Source: Scatophagus argus (Eukaryota; Chordata; Actinopteri; Scatophagidae). From it: 64,000 bases of DNA. Positions 48,101-59,800 of the stretch are shown here, one piece after another. Each line of letters opens with the position of its first letter. The stretch's first letter is position 1. Below the pieces are notes generated by a model. The model did not search any database. It worked only from the letters and a program-made list of their open reading frames with translations, and was not told the origin of the DNA. The position numbers and the translations under genes are program-made. The stretch lies in NCBI RefSeq assembly GCF_020382885.2, contig NC_058502.1, positions 11,187,950 through 11,251,949 on the forward strand, given 5' to 3'.

Positions 48101-51100
48101 CCAAGTTTGTCACAATCTCCTGAGTGACTACTCGATTCCAGCGCAGATCTAATGTGTTCAAGGCTAAACTTAACATTTCATTTCAATAGAAGACATTTGG
48201 TGAAAGGGATACTTTAGAGATTAGTGTTTCACGTCCATAAAAGAGGAGTTACAGACAAAAGAAGAGAATGGTTTAAATTATCTTGTAGGCTGTTGTATAA
48301 ATAACCCTGCATGACGTAAGCCTTTACAGCCTGCATTATACCAGATTAATAAATGTCTGTTTGAAGGAGCAATTTGAAAAACCTCACTGTAAAAGCTTTT
48401 TTTGCAAAAGTGACAGACTGGATGCATGGCTGGATAAGTCGACACTGAAAAATCTGAAAAATAATTAAAATAAAAGATCCGGTATGTGCATGGTTCACCA
48501 CAGTTCTGTATAATTCATGTCAAGAAAAAACGTCTGGTCTTTGGCCAGCTGCTGTGCAGACCCTCCTAATTAGCTTACTTTCAAAGTAAATGAAGTTACT
48601 TAATGAGAAATGCAAATTATGAATGCAATTTATAGCTCCTGCATTAATTTTATAATGCTGCAAATTCTACTAGGAAGCAACGTGACAAGTTAAATATCTA
48701 ATGTTAAGAGATGAATGTGTACATTCACACATGAAGGACATGGATGGCTGCACATATTCTCCAACTAAAGGGAGGAATAAAAGTTCTATCAAAAATAGCA
48801 TCTCAAAAATATGTTGTCTGGTTAAAATCATTGTCATGTGTAAGATCAACTCAAAGTAAAGGTTTTTCCCGTTCTGATCAACATATTAGCATCTCAGCTA
48901 AAATCTTACAATACTGTGTGGGACAAAAACCGTCACAAAGCTGCTCTGTTTTTTGGACTTCGTCCAGCATTTAATTCGGTCAATTGTTCCCTGATGTTTT
49001 TCAGACTTTTTGGCTGGGATTCAGGTGTGTGAGTTGGTTTAACAACTACCGTACTGACTGATATTAGTGAGAAAAAATGCCCTGTATTCATTCTATTTTG
49101 TGTGTAACAGAAGGTGTTCCCCAAGGCTCAATTTTAGGTGATGTCTTGTACACTTTTTACACTGTTAGTGGTCAACTTTAAACACCTGTACAGTTTCCTA
49201 TTATTTTTTTTCGCACCATTTCAGTGATGACTGAACTGTGCTTAGCAGTTTCACTCTCATACAATACTGATCTCAGAAAGATGAAGTATTTTTTCACTTG
49301 TCTCCACCCATGTGGCTTTACCAGACAGATGTACGCACAATCTGAGAGGGTTTACAACAGATCCACACTCCTTAATTATGATTGATGGCATCTAATGGTC
49401 GCAGATGACACCCATTTCCTCCTATTTAATTGAGCTCAAGGTGCGGCAGATTCCTGTGTTTGTTATGCCAATATCAATAACAGAACTCCTGTCCAGTGTC
49501 TGCTCTATGATCCAGCACTTTTTAACGTCTTGTAACTGGGCAGCACACAGCTCTGTCTTGGTCCTCAAAAGCACCTTTCACTCTTGAAACACAGTAACAC
49601 AGAACTTCATGATGCCAGATGTACGACCATTGAATTTATCAATGCTAAATGAAGCAAACAAAATATCCTGTCAGGAAACTGAAGAGTAATAGTAATACCA
49701 AATTTAATGCAATATGACCTCACCTCTGTGTCGACCCATTTGTCTGACCAGAGGGTGAATGAAGGCAAATCCCAAGAGGGAAACCTAAACGGCTGCTGAC
49801 AGTGTGTATAAGCTGAGGGATACAGAGGAAACTCCTCTACTGTTATTGTTGGCACCACTCTGCTCCATCGCTACGGGCGAGCCCAATATTCGAGTTGATA
49901 AAGAGGCCAACGTGCCTGATTTGCACCAGGGGTGAGCTTCCTGCTCAATGGGAAGGATGTTGGTAACAAATGATGTGCTGAGAGCCATGCACACACATAC
50001 ACACACACACACATTCTCCCACACATGAATAGACACTGTGTAGGTCATGTCTGAGAATAAAGGTCGAGGTTTCCTCACATCTGAACCATATGCTAAACCA
50101 TCATTTACAAGTGTGGGAAATGGACGTCCTAGATAAATTCAGAGACATACCCTTGTAATAAGAGTAATATTTGTGTTATGAGAGGAGTGCACATGAACTA
50201 TCTTCCTTCCCTCATTATCTAAGCCTTTCATGCTACAATTAAATTAATCTCCTGTCAACTGTTCATTTAGAGTAAATTAAATTAAGTACTCTTTGATCTA
50301 CCAAACCAATCCTGAAGTCAGACAGAAGTACCTTTACACTACAGAGAACCCAGCAGATTTGATATGTGGTTTCCAAAAACATTCCTGCCTTATTTTTGTG
50401 AAGAGAACAAGATTGAACCGACCGCTGTCATAACATGGACTCCTCATCATTTTGAGCCTGAAAAATAGCAGCATATATTTTGTTTAACAGCTTAATGTCA
50501 TACTATTAGTGTCAGGGAGCTTGAGAGTGATTATCTTTAACCAGCATTGTTTGAGAGCAGACAGTAGCTGTGACCGAGCAGAACGGAGGAGATCTCACAC
50601 AAATGTGCTTCTGTGAGTGTTTCCCTTCATCAGTCTGTCTTTAACCAGAAATAAAATACAGACAAAAACATTCAAACAATCATGGGGGTTCTTGTAAAAA
50701 CGTGTGCTTTTACCCCAGGTGGCACTCCTGCAGTATGTGAAAACCTCAACCAATCCAACTAGACTCAACCAACTCAACTAAAAATGGAAAATGTGACTCA
50801 ATAAAAGTGGAGAAATCAACAGCCAAATAGGATAACTAGTAAAACAGTGCATGAAAACAGTTCAGAGTTACACTGACTAAAAGTAACGGACATATGATTG
50901 AAAGAGATAAAAATGAAAATAATAGATGAATCATCCAACTGCTGCTGCTGCTACTGGTATTAAAGAATGCAAACTTGACCAAAGCAACTTAAATACTGAC
51001 ATCTAAATAGCATGAAAAATAAAATGTAATATCCACTCTTTTAATCAGTATATAAATAGCAGTGTTAAAGGCCTGATATGTAGAATATATCAGTTGCTGT

Positions 51101-54100
51101 TTGTGAAGACACAAACCATCAACTGTTATGTTTTTTGATTATTTCACAGTGGTCATGTTTTAAAGCACATACTCACCCACACCTCTGCACAGTCCTCCAG
51201 ATTTTGCATGAATACAGTTACAGTGCAGGTTTCATGCTTACAACTTTTCTATGTTTTTATAGAGTCCAGACCTTGTGCTGTTACACCACTGTACAAAGGC
51301 TAACGCTCAGAAATGTCTCCACACAACAAAGGAAACTGGCAAATAAGGGAAGTACTGGCAGGGGACAGAGGAGGAGTCTCTGCAGATAAACACACCAGCA
51401 CACACTTCTAGTGGGTCATAAGTGTGGTTGACAGAATGAGTCTATTTCTAGGAAATTGCTGCATATTGCATCTTTAAATAACACTATATTTATAAGACAT
51501 CCATAAGAATACATTTGGAACATTATGGGTGGTGTAGGGGTATGTTATTAACAGAAGCTGAAATGGCTAGTTAGTGAAGAACACCTGGGTACTGTATTGA
51601 TGTACGCTGGCTGTGTTTGCCTTCTAACAAACCCTCTGAAGCTAACTGACCTCAAAGTGGCTTGTTAGCAAGAAGGTTGGAACCTTTGACCTGTGCTGCT
51701 TAGTTAGGACAGGGTGGGCCATTTAAAGCTGGAAAGGCCCAGTGAGGGGGTGTCATGGTTAATAAGCTAACATCTGGAAGAGTTATGACCATTAGTGAAG
51801 CGCTTTGACAAAATACCCCCATGAAAGGAGACACCCCTTGAGTGAAAATACAACACTTTCAAGTGAGAAGTAAAGCGGGCGAACTCAGGAAATGATCTCA
51901 AGAGTAAATGAAGCATTTCAGGAATGCTTCACCACCTCATGGTATGGCAAGTTAAATTAAACATACCATTTAAAATGGAAACTTGGCTTAAAATATGCAG
52001 CATAGCCATGCTCTAGTTTTCCAAACACACAGATGGAGACCTACATCATGTTCAACAATGGCCAAAAAATGTGGTTTTAATGCTGAAAGTGAGAGGGCTG
52101 TCCAGAGGACTCATTCATGTGCATGTCCAAAGCGGACGAGGGCAGTTTACAGAGGTTAGTTGTAGGCAGGATACAGGACACCTCATTACACCAGTGACTG
52201 GCTCCATATAAATGTTTCAGCTCATAGATCCATGCTCGTCCTGCTGCCGAGACAATAGTAGGTCTCTAAATAATGCAGAACCAGCTAACAGTCATTATGA
52301 AGCCTCTGGTTTCAACAGAAGAGCCACCAGCATGGATGTTGCCTTTTTTAAAGCCTGCTGACTAGGCAATTAGTGCATTTTTATATGCAAGACAGGTAAA
52401 AACGTTTAAAGGAGCAGTTTGACATTTTCAGAAATTTGCTCATTTGCATTCAAGTTAAATGAGAGTTGATACTGCTGTCATGTCTGTGCGTTATGGACCC
52501 AACAGATGATTAACTTAGCTTAGCATAAAGACTGGAAGGAGGGAGGAAACAGGAAACTTCCTTGGCTTTTGCAAAAAGTTCAAAAATACGCCTAGCAGCA
52601 CCTCTAAATTTTACTAACATGTTTTATCTTGTTAGTTTAATCTTTACAGAGCCAGGTTATCTGTTTCCCCCTGCTTCCGGTCTGTATGTTAAGATAGCTA
52701 ATCCCCCCCCAACTGTAGCTCCACAGAGAGAGAGAGAGTTGTATAAAAGTGAATAAGTATATTTTCTGAGATGTAGAACAAATCCTTTACGGCAATACAT
52801 TTATTATTACAACTCTCACTTAAACCATCTTAACTGGAGTAAATATGATCCATTTGATAGAGCTGGATTATTCATCAAAAATTTGGATTAATCTGGCACG
52901 TAGACACCGTCACTTAATTTCTGTTGGTGTTTTTTATTCTGTGTGTGCAGTAAAAAGACGAGGGAGTGGCCTGTGTTTACTGTATGGCTTCTATGAGCAA
53001 ACAGCAGCACCACCAACAGCAGTGGAAACTTAGATACAGCTGCATTAATTAAAGGCAGAAAAAAACAAAACACCACTACTGTTCTTACATTTGTTTGCAG
53101 GATACCTGATCAACATGGATCAGTGCAGACATTACTTTGACTGGAACTTTGGTATTATTCTGTAAGCAACTGCTAAAAGAAAGAAAAGGGATGGAGAGAT
53201 AATTTGAGAGTTGAAGCGAAGGGGTCAATCCCAGTACCAGTGGGGCCCATTCCCACAAGGACAACAACGGAGCCTGTTCATACTAACTCCTCACCCTGTC
53301 TGTTTAGCTCGGCGTAACCTCACCACGATCCCCTTCCTCCATCCCCACCTCCCACACACCTCCTTCTCTCTTCTCTACATATTCGTCCCTCGAGGCCCAG
53401 AGGCGGGTGATCAACCCACAGGACAATCAGACAGGACCAGTGAGCACTTGGCTCATATTAATCAAAGTGTCTATTTCTCTGGAAGCTCCGTCTTACCAGC
53501 TTTGTCTCTTAAATCATTACTGAACAGTGTTAACTAACCATCTCTGGTTGACTTTTGCTAAACATCTTCTGAACTAGGTCCTTTAAAAACCCTCCTCACA
53601 TCTCAACCTTGTTCTGACCTGAGGAAGGAAATAGGGCTGTTTGAAATTCACTGTAGACATAGCTCATAACATTTCCGTTTTATAGCTGACATATTTATAT
53701 CAGGACGATGTCAAGGCCTTTAAGTCCATGCCTGATATCAATCTAGAAGCCTGACTTCCACAGTCCCTCACTGGCCATGAAACAGAGGGACATTAATCCT
53801 GGGTAGCAGAAAAGCGCTGGTGGTCGGCAGCCGGTCGCACGATGATTCACTGCTGACCAATTCTCAGTGAGAAGGCAGTAAACCCTGCACTGACACCCTG
53901 CCAGCGCTGATTTCCATACAAATTGCTGTGGTGTGAGGTGAAGGGTTTGTTAAGGAGGAGAAGGAGGGGACACGTCCACAGACAGACACGTTTGCTTACA
54001 AGTTTCTGGTATGAAGTTCAAACATGAGGATGACGCCTGCCTCGCATCTGACTGTGAGCAAATGCATGCGTCTCTACAGGTTAGTGCTGGCACTGCGCAT

Positions 54101-56079
54101 GGCATTAAGCTCAGCGTCACCCTTGGCTCATATGATGTTTGTTTGTGTGCTGACTTGAGATTTAGGGCCAGAAAATGTCTCCCAGTGAGATGGTATGTCA
54201 GCCTCCAAATCCCCCTCCGCCCCTCCTCCACTGCTCCACACCCTCCTGCGTCTCCCCTTGTGTGGTCTCTTCCTCCCCTTCCCATCACATTCCTCCCTTT
54301 ACTTGTCCGTGCACTGCTCAGTCTGGCAGAGCTGAGGGACTGATACAAAGTCAGCAGGTAGACACTGGCAAGGTGTCCATCCAGACAAAATAAAGCTCAA
54401 ACAAAGACAGACACATTGTTGGAAAGATGGGCCACGAAGCCAAGGCAAGACAGCTGGTCCGAATGGCAACTCAGGGCCAGTGTGTGTGTGTGTGTGTGTG
54501 TACGTGTGGCTGGGACACTGTTTCAACGACCAGAAGGAAGCTGCTGCAGCTCAGCTATCAACATTTGGAAAACTTGACTCTAACACCTTCGAGTTCTACA
54601 GTTTTCATATTTCATGGGATGATTATTTACTTTATGAGTGGACGGAGGTGCTTTGTGGTGGAAAGATAAAATCAGTTGACACACATCTACATTTGCTATA
54701 ACTTACAGTGAAAAAGAAATGTGTCTAAGCTGGAGTATCTCTTAAGAATACTGTGATTAGGTGTAAAACCCACTCAGGTTTGTGTTATGCCTGACACACG
54801 GTGCTGTCAGGCATTTAGAGGCCATGAGATCACGCTGCAAGCGGCTGCTTAACAGTTTCCATTCAGTGTTTATGTGCAGCTATATGCTACTATAAAGCAC
54901 ATCGAGAGAGAAGGCAGGAGGCAATTAGAAGTAATTACATGGTACACTGAGCTTTGTTAAGAAGCTTTAGTAAACATATCACTGTGTCAACGACAAGGGG
55001 AGACTGACTGGTCTTGAAATCCTCTCAAACCCACCTGATGATATTTGGGGTAATAAGAGTTTTAAGGAAAATCATCTCTCAGGCTATTTTAACTGACGCC
55101 GCAGCTTTGACAGCAAAAAAAACCAAAAAAAAACACACCTGTGGTGTTGAAACCAGTTTGAAACTGACGAAGCTGGCAACGTTTCACTGGCAACATGATG
55201 TGGTTTCTTGAAATTGAGCCCTTTTTTTGTGAGTTGTTCAGCCAGCAATGTAAATATCACCTTACCGCCGAGTGTTGTGAGAGGAAGCCTCTGCGTTCTG
55301 CGTCAAAACAATGGTCATAATTGTTCACATGTAGTGTTTGAGATGTACACATAAAAAGTAAACTAATGCTGAAAATATAAACACACCTTGTGGGTAAAAT
55401 AGATTAGACATCAGGCTTAGCTGAGTTCAGTTGCCAGCCTTCATAAAAATGCAGAACAGAAGGGAGGAGGGAGGGTGTTAGAGTCTGCCAGCTCCTGTTT
55501 CTTCAAAGTTTATGACTTTCACACGTTTCTGTCAACGTGGTGAACAACTGTTGTTGGTTGTGTGACATTAGTGTCCCTTCAAAGAAAGAAACACACATGC
55601 TGTCTTTATTTCACCTGAAATACTCTTGTTTGCATGTATTTGTATTGCAGCCTTCTACACAAGACTGTGTCCGGAAACTTTCTGGACTTCACATGCATAC
55701 AGTAGTATTAATATTTTACAATATCATTGGTGACACGATGTTACATACCGACAGCTTTAATGACAAATCCCTTTGGAGACCTTAGAGCCCTGCGCATCCA
55801 CGCTTCCCTCAAAACCTCCAAGTTGTTGGCGTTCCCTTGAATGAAAAGCACCAAATTTTCCATCCATCCCTGAAAGTACACTTCAGCTACGGCCTTAACG
55901 AGCCTCTGATTCCAGAAACTGCGCAAATTTTGAGCCTTGAAGTCCGCAAAAACCTCCTGGCCACTCGTAGTGTTGGCGTTGACTTTCCCTCCGCCGGCGC
56001 GCAAACTCTCCTCGTCCGGGGCGAGGACTACAGCGAGCGAAGCGGAGGAGAGTTGGACAACCCGCTGCTGGTGAGACAT
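36046..56079 (-). CDS. stox1: Storkhead-box protein 1 (winged-helix transcription factor)
   Basis: Coding exons in transcript order: 55749-56079, 40175-40327, 36864-39558, 36046-36199. The total is 3333 bases, 1110 residues; human STOX1 is 989. The N-terminal block ([32 protein letters not shown]) and the winged-helix region (about 115-205: [52 protein letters not shown]) match the storkhead family. Downstream lie [14 protein letters not shown] (371-384), YKKRIENPF (about 537) and a C-terminus GDSGIDSPR ... LTPVMNV. The C-terminal end and the EDACSSL block favour STOX1 over STOX2. STOX proteins are FOX-like DNA-binding regulators; human STOX1 is linked to pre-eclampsia and to cell-cycle and redox control. 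The extra length lies in the disordered middle. The start at 56079 matches the family N-terminus; an upstream in-frame Met at 56136 is judged UTR. Confidence 0.95.
36864..39558 (-). CDS. stox1: stox1 coding exon 3: second half of the winged helix and long disordered region
   Basis: 2695 bases encoding [20 protein letters not shown] onward to [11 protein letters not shown]. It is rich in Ser, Arg, Glu and Gln, with basic patches near residues 460-490 that could serve as nuclear localisation signals. A short repeated stretch ([20 protein letters not shown]) near 424 looks lineage-specific. Confidence 0.96.
39665..40080 (+). repeat. Interspersed repeat, family A, long copy
   Basis: Landmarks in order: GATACCACTGTCATGTCTGT, AAATCTGAAGCTACAGCCAG, AGCTTAGCTTAGTACAAAG, CTAACAAAATCC, and a TTTTTACACT/GGTTTCCAAGGC end. 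It lies in stox1 intron 2, antisense to the gene. Confidence 0.65.
40175..40327 (-). CDS. stox1: stox1 coding exon 2: first half of the winged helix
   Basis: 153 bases encoding [20 protein letters not shown] to VNYMSKAHP. This exon has no ATG at its start, so it is invisible as a simple open frame. It was found by translating between splice signals. The donor is GTAATT and the acceptor TTTCAG. Confidence 0.95.
45395..45775 (+). repeat. Interspersed repeat, family B (TTAGCATTTAGCTCAAAG type)
   Basis: Landmarks: AATATCTCAACAACTATTGG, TGTGAAATCTGGTGCCCACA, TTCATGAATCCACTTCAGGA, TGTAATAACTTTG, then GTTAGCATTTCATGGTAAAG and ATAGCATTTAGCTCAAAGG. This is a recurrent percomorph repeat; I do not assign a database name. 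Confidence 0.65.
48940..49420 (+). mobile_element. Decayed non-LTR retrotransposon (reverse transcriptase fragment)
   Basis: Starting at 48943, one frame reads [18 protein letters not shown], matching the LINE palm block (ALFxDLSKAFDSVNHxLL), and continues to WDSGV before a stop. A different frame at about 49107-49139 reads [11 protein letters not shown], the highly conserved RT motif. At 49398-49412 VADDT occupies the place of the catalytic (Y/F)ADDT. Several frameshifts and stops and an extra segment of about 200 bases between the last two motifs show a long-dead copy, probably of an L2/Rex1-like clade. Nothing of an endonuclease was recognised. Confidence 0.7.
52405..52780 (+). repeat. Interspersed repeat, family A, fullest copy
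   Basis: Landmarks: AAAGGAGCAGTTTGACATTT, GATACTGCTGTCATGTCTGT, AACTTAGCTTAGCATAAAG, GACTGGAAGGAGGGAGGAAA, CCTAGCAGCACCTCTAAATT and TATCTTGTTAGTTTAATC. Non-coding, in stox1 intron 1. Confidence 0.7.
54479..54500. repeat. (TG)11 microsatellite
   Basis: Simple dinucleotide repeat in stox1 intron 1. Frames through it are artefacts. Confidence 0.95.
55749..56079 (-). CDS. stox1: stox1 coding exon 1
   Basis: 110 codons plus one base, from [19 protein letters not shown] to FVIKAV and the first base of Gly111. The donor is GTATGT. It encodes the conserved storkhead N-terminal block. Confidence 0.95.
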
Positions 56080-56390
56080 TTCTAACGCCTTGATCGGCTC
56101 CAGGAGGGAGCTATCATGCCAGGAACGAAAATGCACTTGTTAAAAGACAAGTCTCCTGTCTGAAAATCCAAGCAAACGCTGAGGCTTGTCACGCATTCCT
56201 CCAGCGTGCGTCTAAGTCCGCCGGTGACTGAACCGGAGGCGCAGGGAGCGTCGGTCTGGTTTCTCTCGGCTTCCAGGGAAACCAGTGACGGTGGCAGAGA
56301 GGAGGAGGGCTCATCAGCCGGCTGAGGGGTCACACAGGTGGACCCCCCACTGACTGCTCTGTGTGTGTGTGTGTGTGTGTGTGTGTTGCT
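56080..56390 (-). promoter_or_regulatory. stox1 5' UTR and CpG-rich promoter
   Basis: A locally GC- and CpG-rich block (about 55980-56340) overlaps the first coding exon and the sequence upstream of the ATG. No TATA box is seen. A (GT)13 microsatellite at 56361-56386 marks its upstream edge. The start site is inferred to lie within about 250 bases of the ATG. Confidence 0.45.
56361..56386. repeat. (GT)13 microsatellite upstream of stox1
   Basis: Pure GT run about 280 bases upstream of the stox1 ATG, at the edge of its CpG-rich promoter. Confidence 0.95.
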
Positions 56391-57639
56391 TCTTCTGCAA
56401 GAGCAGGTGCTGTTTCATTCTACTTCATAAAAGCATAAATTGTTTTTATAATTTGTTTGTTTTATATTATGATTTTTATTTTATTTTATTTTGCTATCTG
56501 CATCATCATTTGCAGTGAAAGCCCAAGTCACATTTCATCACACTTATGGTGATGTTTCTAAATAGAAGGTTTACTGACACAGTTAACTTAATGGGATAAT
56601 AGGTAACCTGCAAGTTACAGCAAGCACAAATCCTGTCCAACCTAAGGGAAGTAGGAGCAAGCAATATGGAGGGCTTGTTAAATAGCTCCTGAGCAGAAAA
56701 TGTTCAATCACATCAGGCGTGGATTGCTGTCAAAGTAGACCTTAATTGTCTTGGGCGTCGACAAAGGTTGAAAGTAACTTTTGTTGAGTGATTTAGAATT
56801 AATTAATATTTGTTATTTCGATCACAAGTCTCTGTGGCGAGTTGTTGCCACACATAAATCATTCAACCCAGATGCCAGAGACATTATGTATGTGCGGCAA
56901 TCTTGGATCTCACCAGAAAAATGCATTCCCTTGGACAACACAAACTTGAAATATTGTATTTCACAACAATGACTTAACAAGAGGAAATGTTTTTTCAATA
57001 AAGGCGCATGAGCCTCGGGGAACATATTTGCAGCTAAAATGAGAACCATTCCTTCATGTGTTCTCAGAGGAGGAACCCCATTAGTCCCCACTTTTACTGT
57101 AACAGGCCGAGTCTGAGGCACAGACAGACAGACACCTCATATATCACAGCCTCAGAGAGCCCGTTGCTTCAGGTTCAGGAGCACTCAGGCCCCTGAGAGG
57201 CCGGGGGCCAGTCTGCCTTAGTGTGGTATTAGAGTCTGTGCTGGAACAGGATATTGCGCTTCCTCTGTACATGAAAAGAATACATCACCTCAGCCTACAC
57301 AGGATGAATGATGTGCAGCTCATTCTCGGGAAGCAGAGTTGGGTGAAGTTTGACGGCAAAGGAGAAAACTTGCAGAGATTCTGTGTGGGATTAAAGATCC
57401 AAGTCTTTTAATAAGAAATGAGTTGAAGAGACTCTTTGTGGCTTATGATTTTTAAAGCTTTTGATAATAATTTTCAACAGAACCTTTTCAACTTTCACAG
57501 ACTCAGCCAAACTTTGCTTAAATCCACAGAACTTTATTTCAAATTCTTTCAAATTTGATTCAGATTTCACTTGTTATAAACTTGACATACCTTAGATTAA
57601 ATGAAAAACTGAAATCTTTTTCAACCTTAACCTGTGGAT

Positions 57640-57880
57640 TGTTTTCACGTCTGGCAGTTGTTTTTATTATGAGTGGCTCCCTGATTTGAGTGTCTCATAC
57701 ATGTGACATGTGAGCGATGTGATGCACAAATATGCTAAGTGCTAAGTTAAGCTAACCATCTGCAGCTTTGTATTTAACAGATGGTATCAATCCTCTCATC
57801 TGTTGCCAAGAAAGCAAACAAGCAGATTTCCCCAAAATGCCGAATTATTCCTTTAATAATTGCTGTTTTCCATTCATTAT
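57640..57880 (-). repeat. Interspersed repeat, family A, partial reverse copy
   Basis: Carries TGCTAAGTTAAGCTAACC and TATTTAACAGATGGTATC then AATCCTCTCATCTGTTG, the reverse of the family's conserved head. Confidence 0.55.
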
Positions 57881-59269
57881 CTGTTTTGAACTACACTCTC
57901 ACTTTCCCAGAACTGCAGCTTTGAACTGTGGATGGAAGAAGACCTTTGGCTCTAAGCTAATTTACGCTGGCTCATAGCTGTAATGGCATAGTAATTTTTG
58001 GAGCATCTTATGCCATTATTAGAGAGTAGAAAGCTGACAGGAGGGAGGAATACAACAAAGGTCCAAAGCCAGACCTGGACAGGGAAATGCTGCAACAGGA
58101 CACCTCTAGGACAAGAGTTAAAGGATGCAGGAAATAAAATGGGAAACTATTTGTCAAAGGGTCAACCTCAATTAAAATAAAAGCTTTAAACTTTTTTTGC
58201 TGTGCAGACTTGTTTAACCAAAAATACAGTGAGTTTTGGCCGCTCTGTTGTGACGACTCCCACAACACAAACCATGTGTGGTGTTACACACAGGCAGAAA
58301 CACACAAAAATATTTTTAACACTGTTTGCATTTCATGGAAGTTTGCAGAAAAGCTTCCATTGTTTGATACAGTTAACTTCCTCCAGATACAAATTTTGGC
58401 ACACACTTTGTTTTATCTGGGCATGGACAATGGGATTTGACCTTTCTGGTCCTGAACCACAGCTCTTTTTTTTTTTTTTAACCAAATGTTTAGTCTGCTG
58501 GTGGGGTTGATTATCAAGAAGCAAAGTTCACCAAGTTACCATAATTATATGAAATCCTGCACTCTGGCTCTTGATTTACAATTAGCATACATATCTCTCC
58601 CTCTCACTGTGCATGAAGCGATTTCGAAGTCGTATCAGGTGTCTCTGAAGGGTCTGACGACCTTGACGTAATCACAGTGTATATTTTGAATATGATAATT
58701 TCACTGGACCACAATCCTAAACCTGAAGTTTGAGTCTCTACATTCAAGCTCAAACATCTGGTCCTGCTATAAGATCTTGGCTCTCGGGACATTTTCTGAC
58801 TAAAACACCCCCAGAAGGTTTCCCCTTTACCTTCATGCCAAGAAAAAATACGACCCAAATCATCCCATAACCTCAGGAGAATTGCTGCGCATGGGCCAGC
58901 ATGGACACAGTATAACTTCTGCGTCAATTAAACCTTCACTTTCATAGGTCTTATGTGTGTTTTAGAGGGTGTATCACCTCTTCGTTAGGGTTAGGATGGC
59001 ACCGAGGAATTTAAATCAGAGTTGTAACAGAGAGGAAACAGGAAAGGTCAGTGCTGCCTCATGTGATGGAGGTCAGAGGTCATTAAAGGGTTGAGGGCTG
59101 ACCGTTTGTTGAGTAACCTGTCAAACTGATATTCCAGAAAGGACATGACAATTAAGATGTTTAGAAAAATGAGGCTATAAAGCTATGATTGATTGGTGAT
59201 TCGTGCATTTAGCTGGCCATGCTATTTATCATCGTTTGCTGGCCTAAACTCCCTCAGAGGATATTTAGA

Positions 59270-59800
59270 GGATTTTAAGAAATACACATATGTTCGTGCT
59301 TGCTGAGAGTTAGATGAGAAGATTAATGACATTCTTCTACATCTGGTAAATATAGGGACAACCAGCAGCTGGTTAGCTTAGCACCAAGAAGGGAAATGAG
59401 GGGAAATAGTTAGCCTAAGCACATGCTATGCAAAGTTTCGTAGTTCTGCTTTGTGCAGTCCACTACACGTGCACATTAGTGTTTGTCTCAAACAAAGAGT
59501 AATAGCTGACCTTTGTGTTAAGCTAAGCTGATGTTTAATGAACACATGAGGTAATACTCCAATTTGTAAGAAATAAAGAAAAAAGAAACAGTAATTTAGG
59601 AAATATTCTTTCTTCTGTGAGTTAGATGATCCATCTCATGTCTTTGGGTTAAGGGTTAGAGCTGGATTTGATTATCTTAGCTGAGCACAAAAACTGGAAG
59701 CAAAGAGGAACAGACAGCCTGGCACTTTCAAGATTCAAAAAACAATCATTATGCTAAGCTAAGCTAACAGACGAGTGGTCATCTTATCTAACTCTGCAAG
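59270..59800 (+). repeat. Two diverged family A copies in tandem
   Basis: First copy: GAGAGTTAGATGAGAAGATT, GTTAGCTTAGCACCAAG and GGGAAATAGTTAGCC. Second copy, from about 59600: GTGAGTTAGATGATCCATC, ATCTTAGCTGAGCACAAAA and AACTGGAAGC, ending TATGCTAAGCTAAGCTAAC. Same orientation, head to tail. Confidence 0.55.

Larger units (their letters stand above)
40328..55748 (-). other. stox1 intron 1 (15.4 kb)
   Basis: Spans the phase-1 junction between Gly111 halves. It contains a decayed LINE fragment (48940-49420), repeat copies (45395-45775, 52405-52780) and microsatellites. No further coding exon was recognised. Large first introns in transcription-factor genes often hold enhancers, but conservation cannot be judged here. 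Confidence 0.7.

Noticed and set aside
53950..54348. Overlapping 110-132 codon frames on both strands
   Set aside because: Intronic, C/T-rich composition keeps frames open; no domain or splice support.
56080..56136. Upstream in-frame Met that would lengthen stox1 by 19 residues
   Set aside because: The extra residues do not match any storkhead N-terminus I know; the Met at 56079 aligns with the family start.
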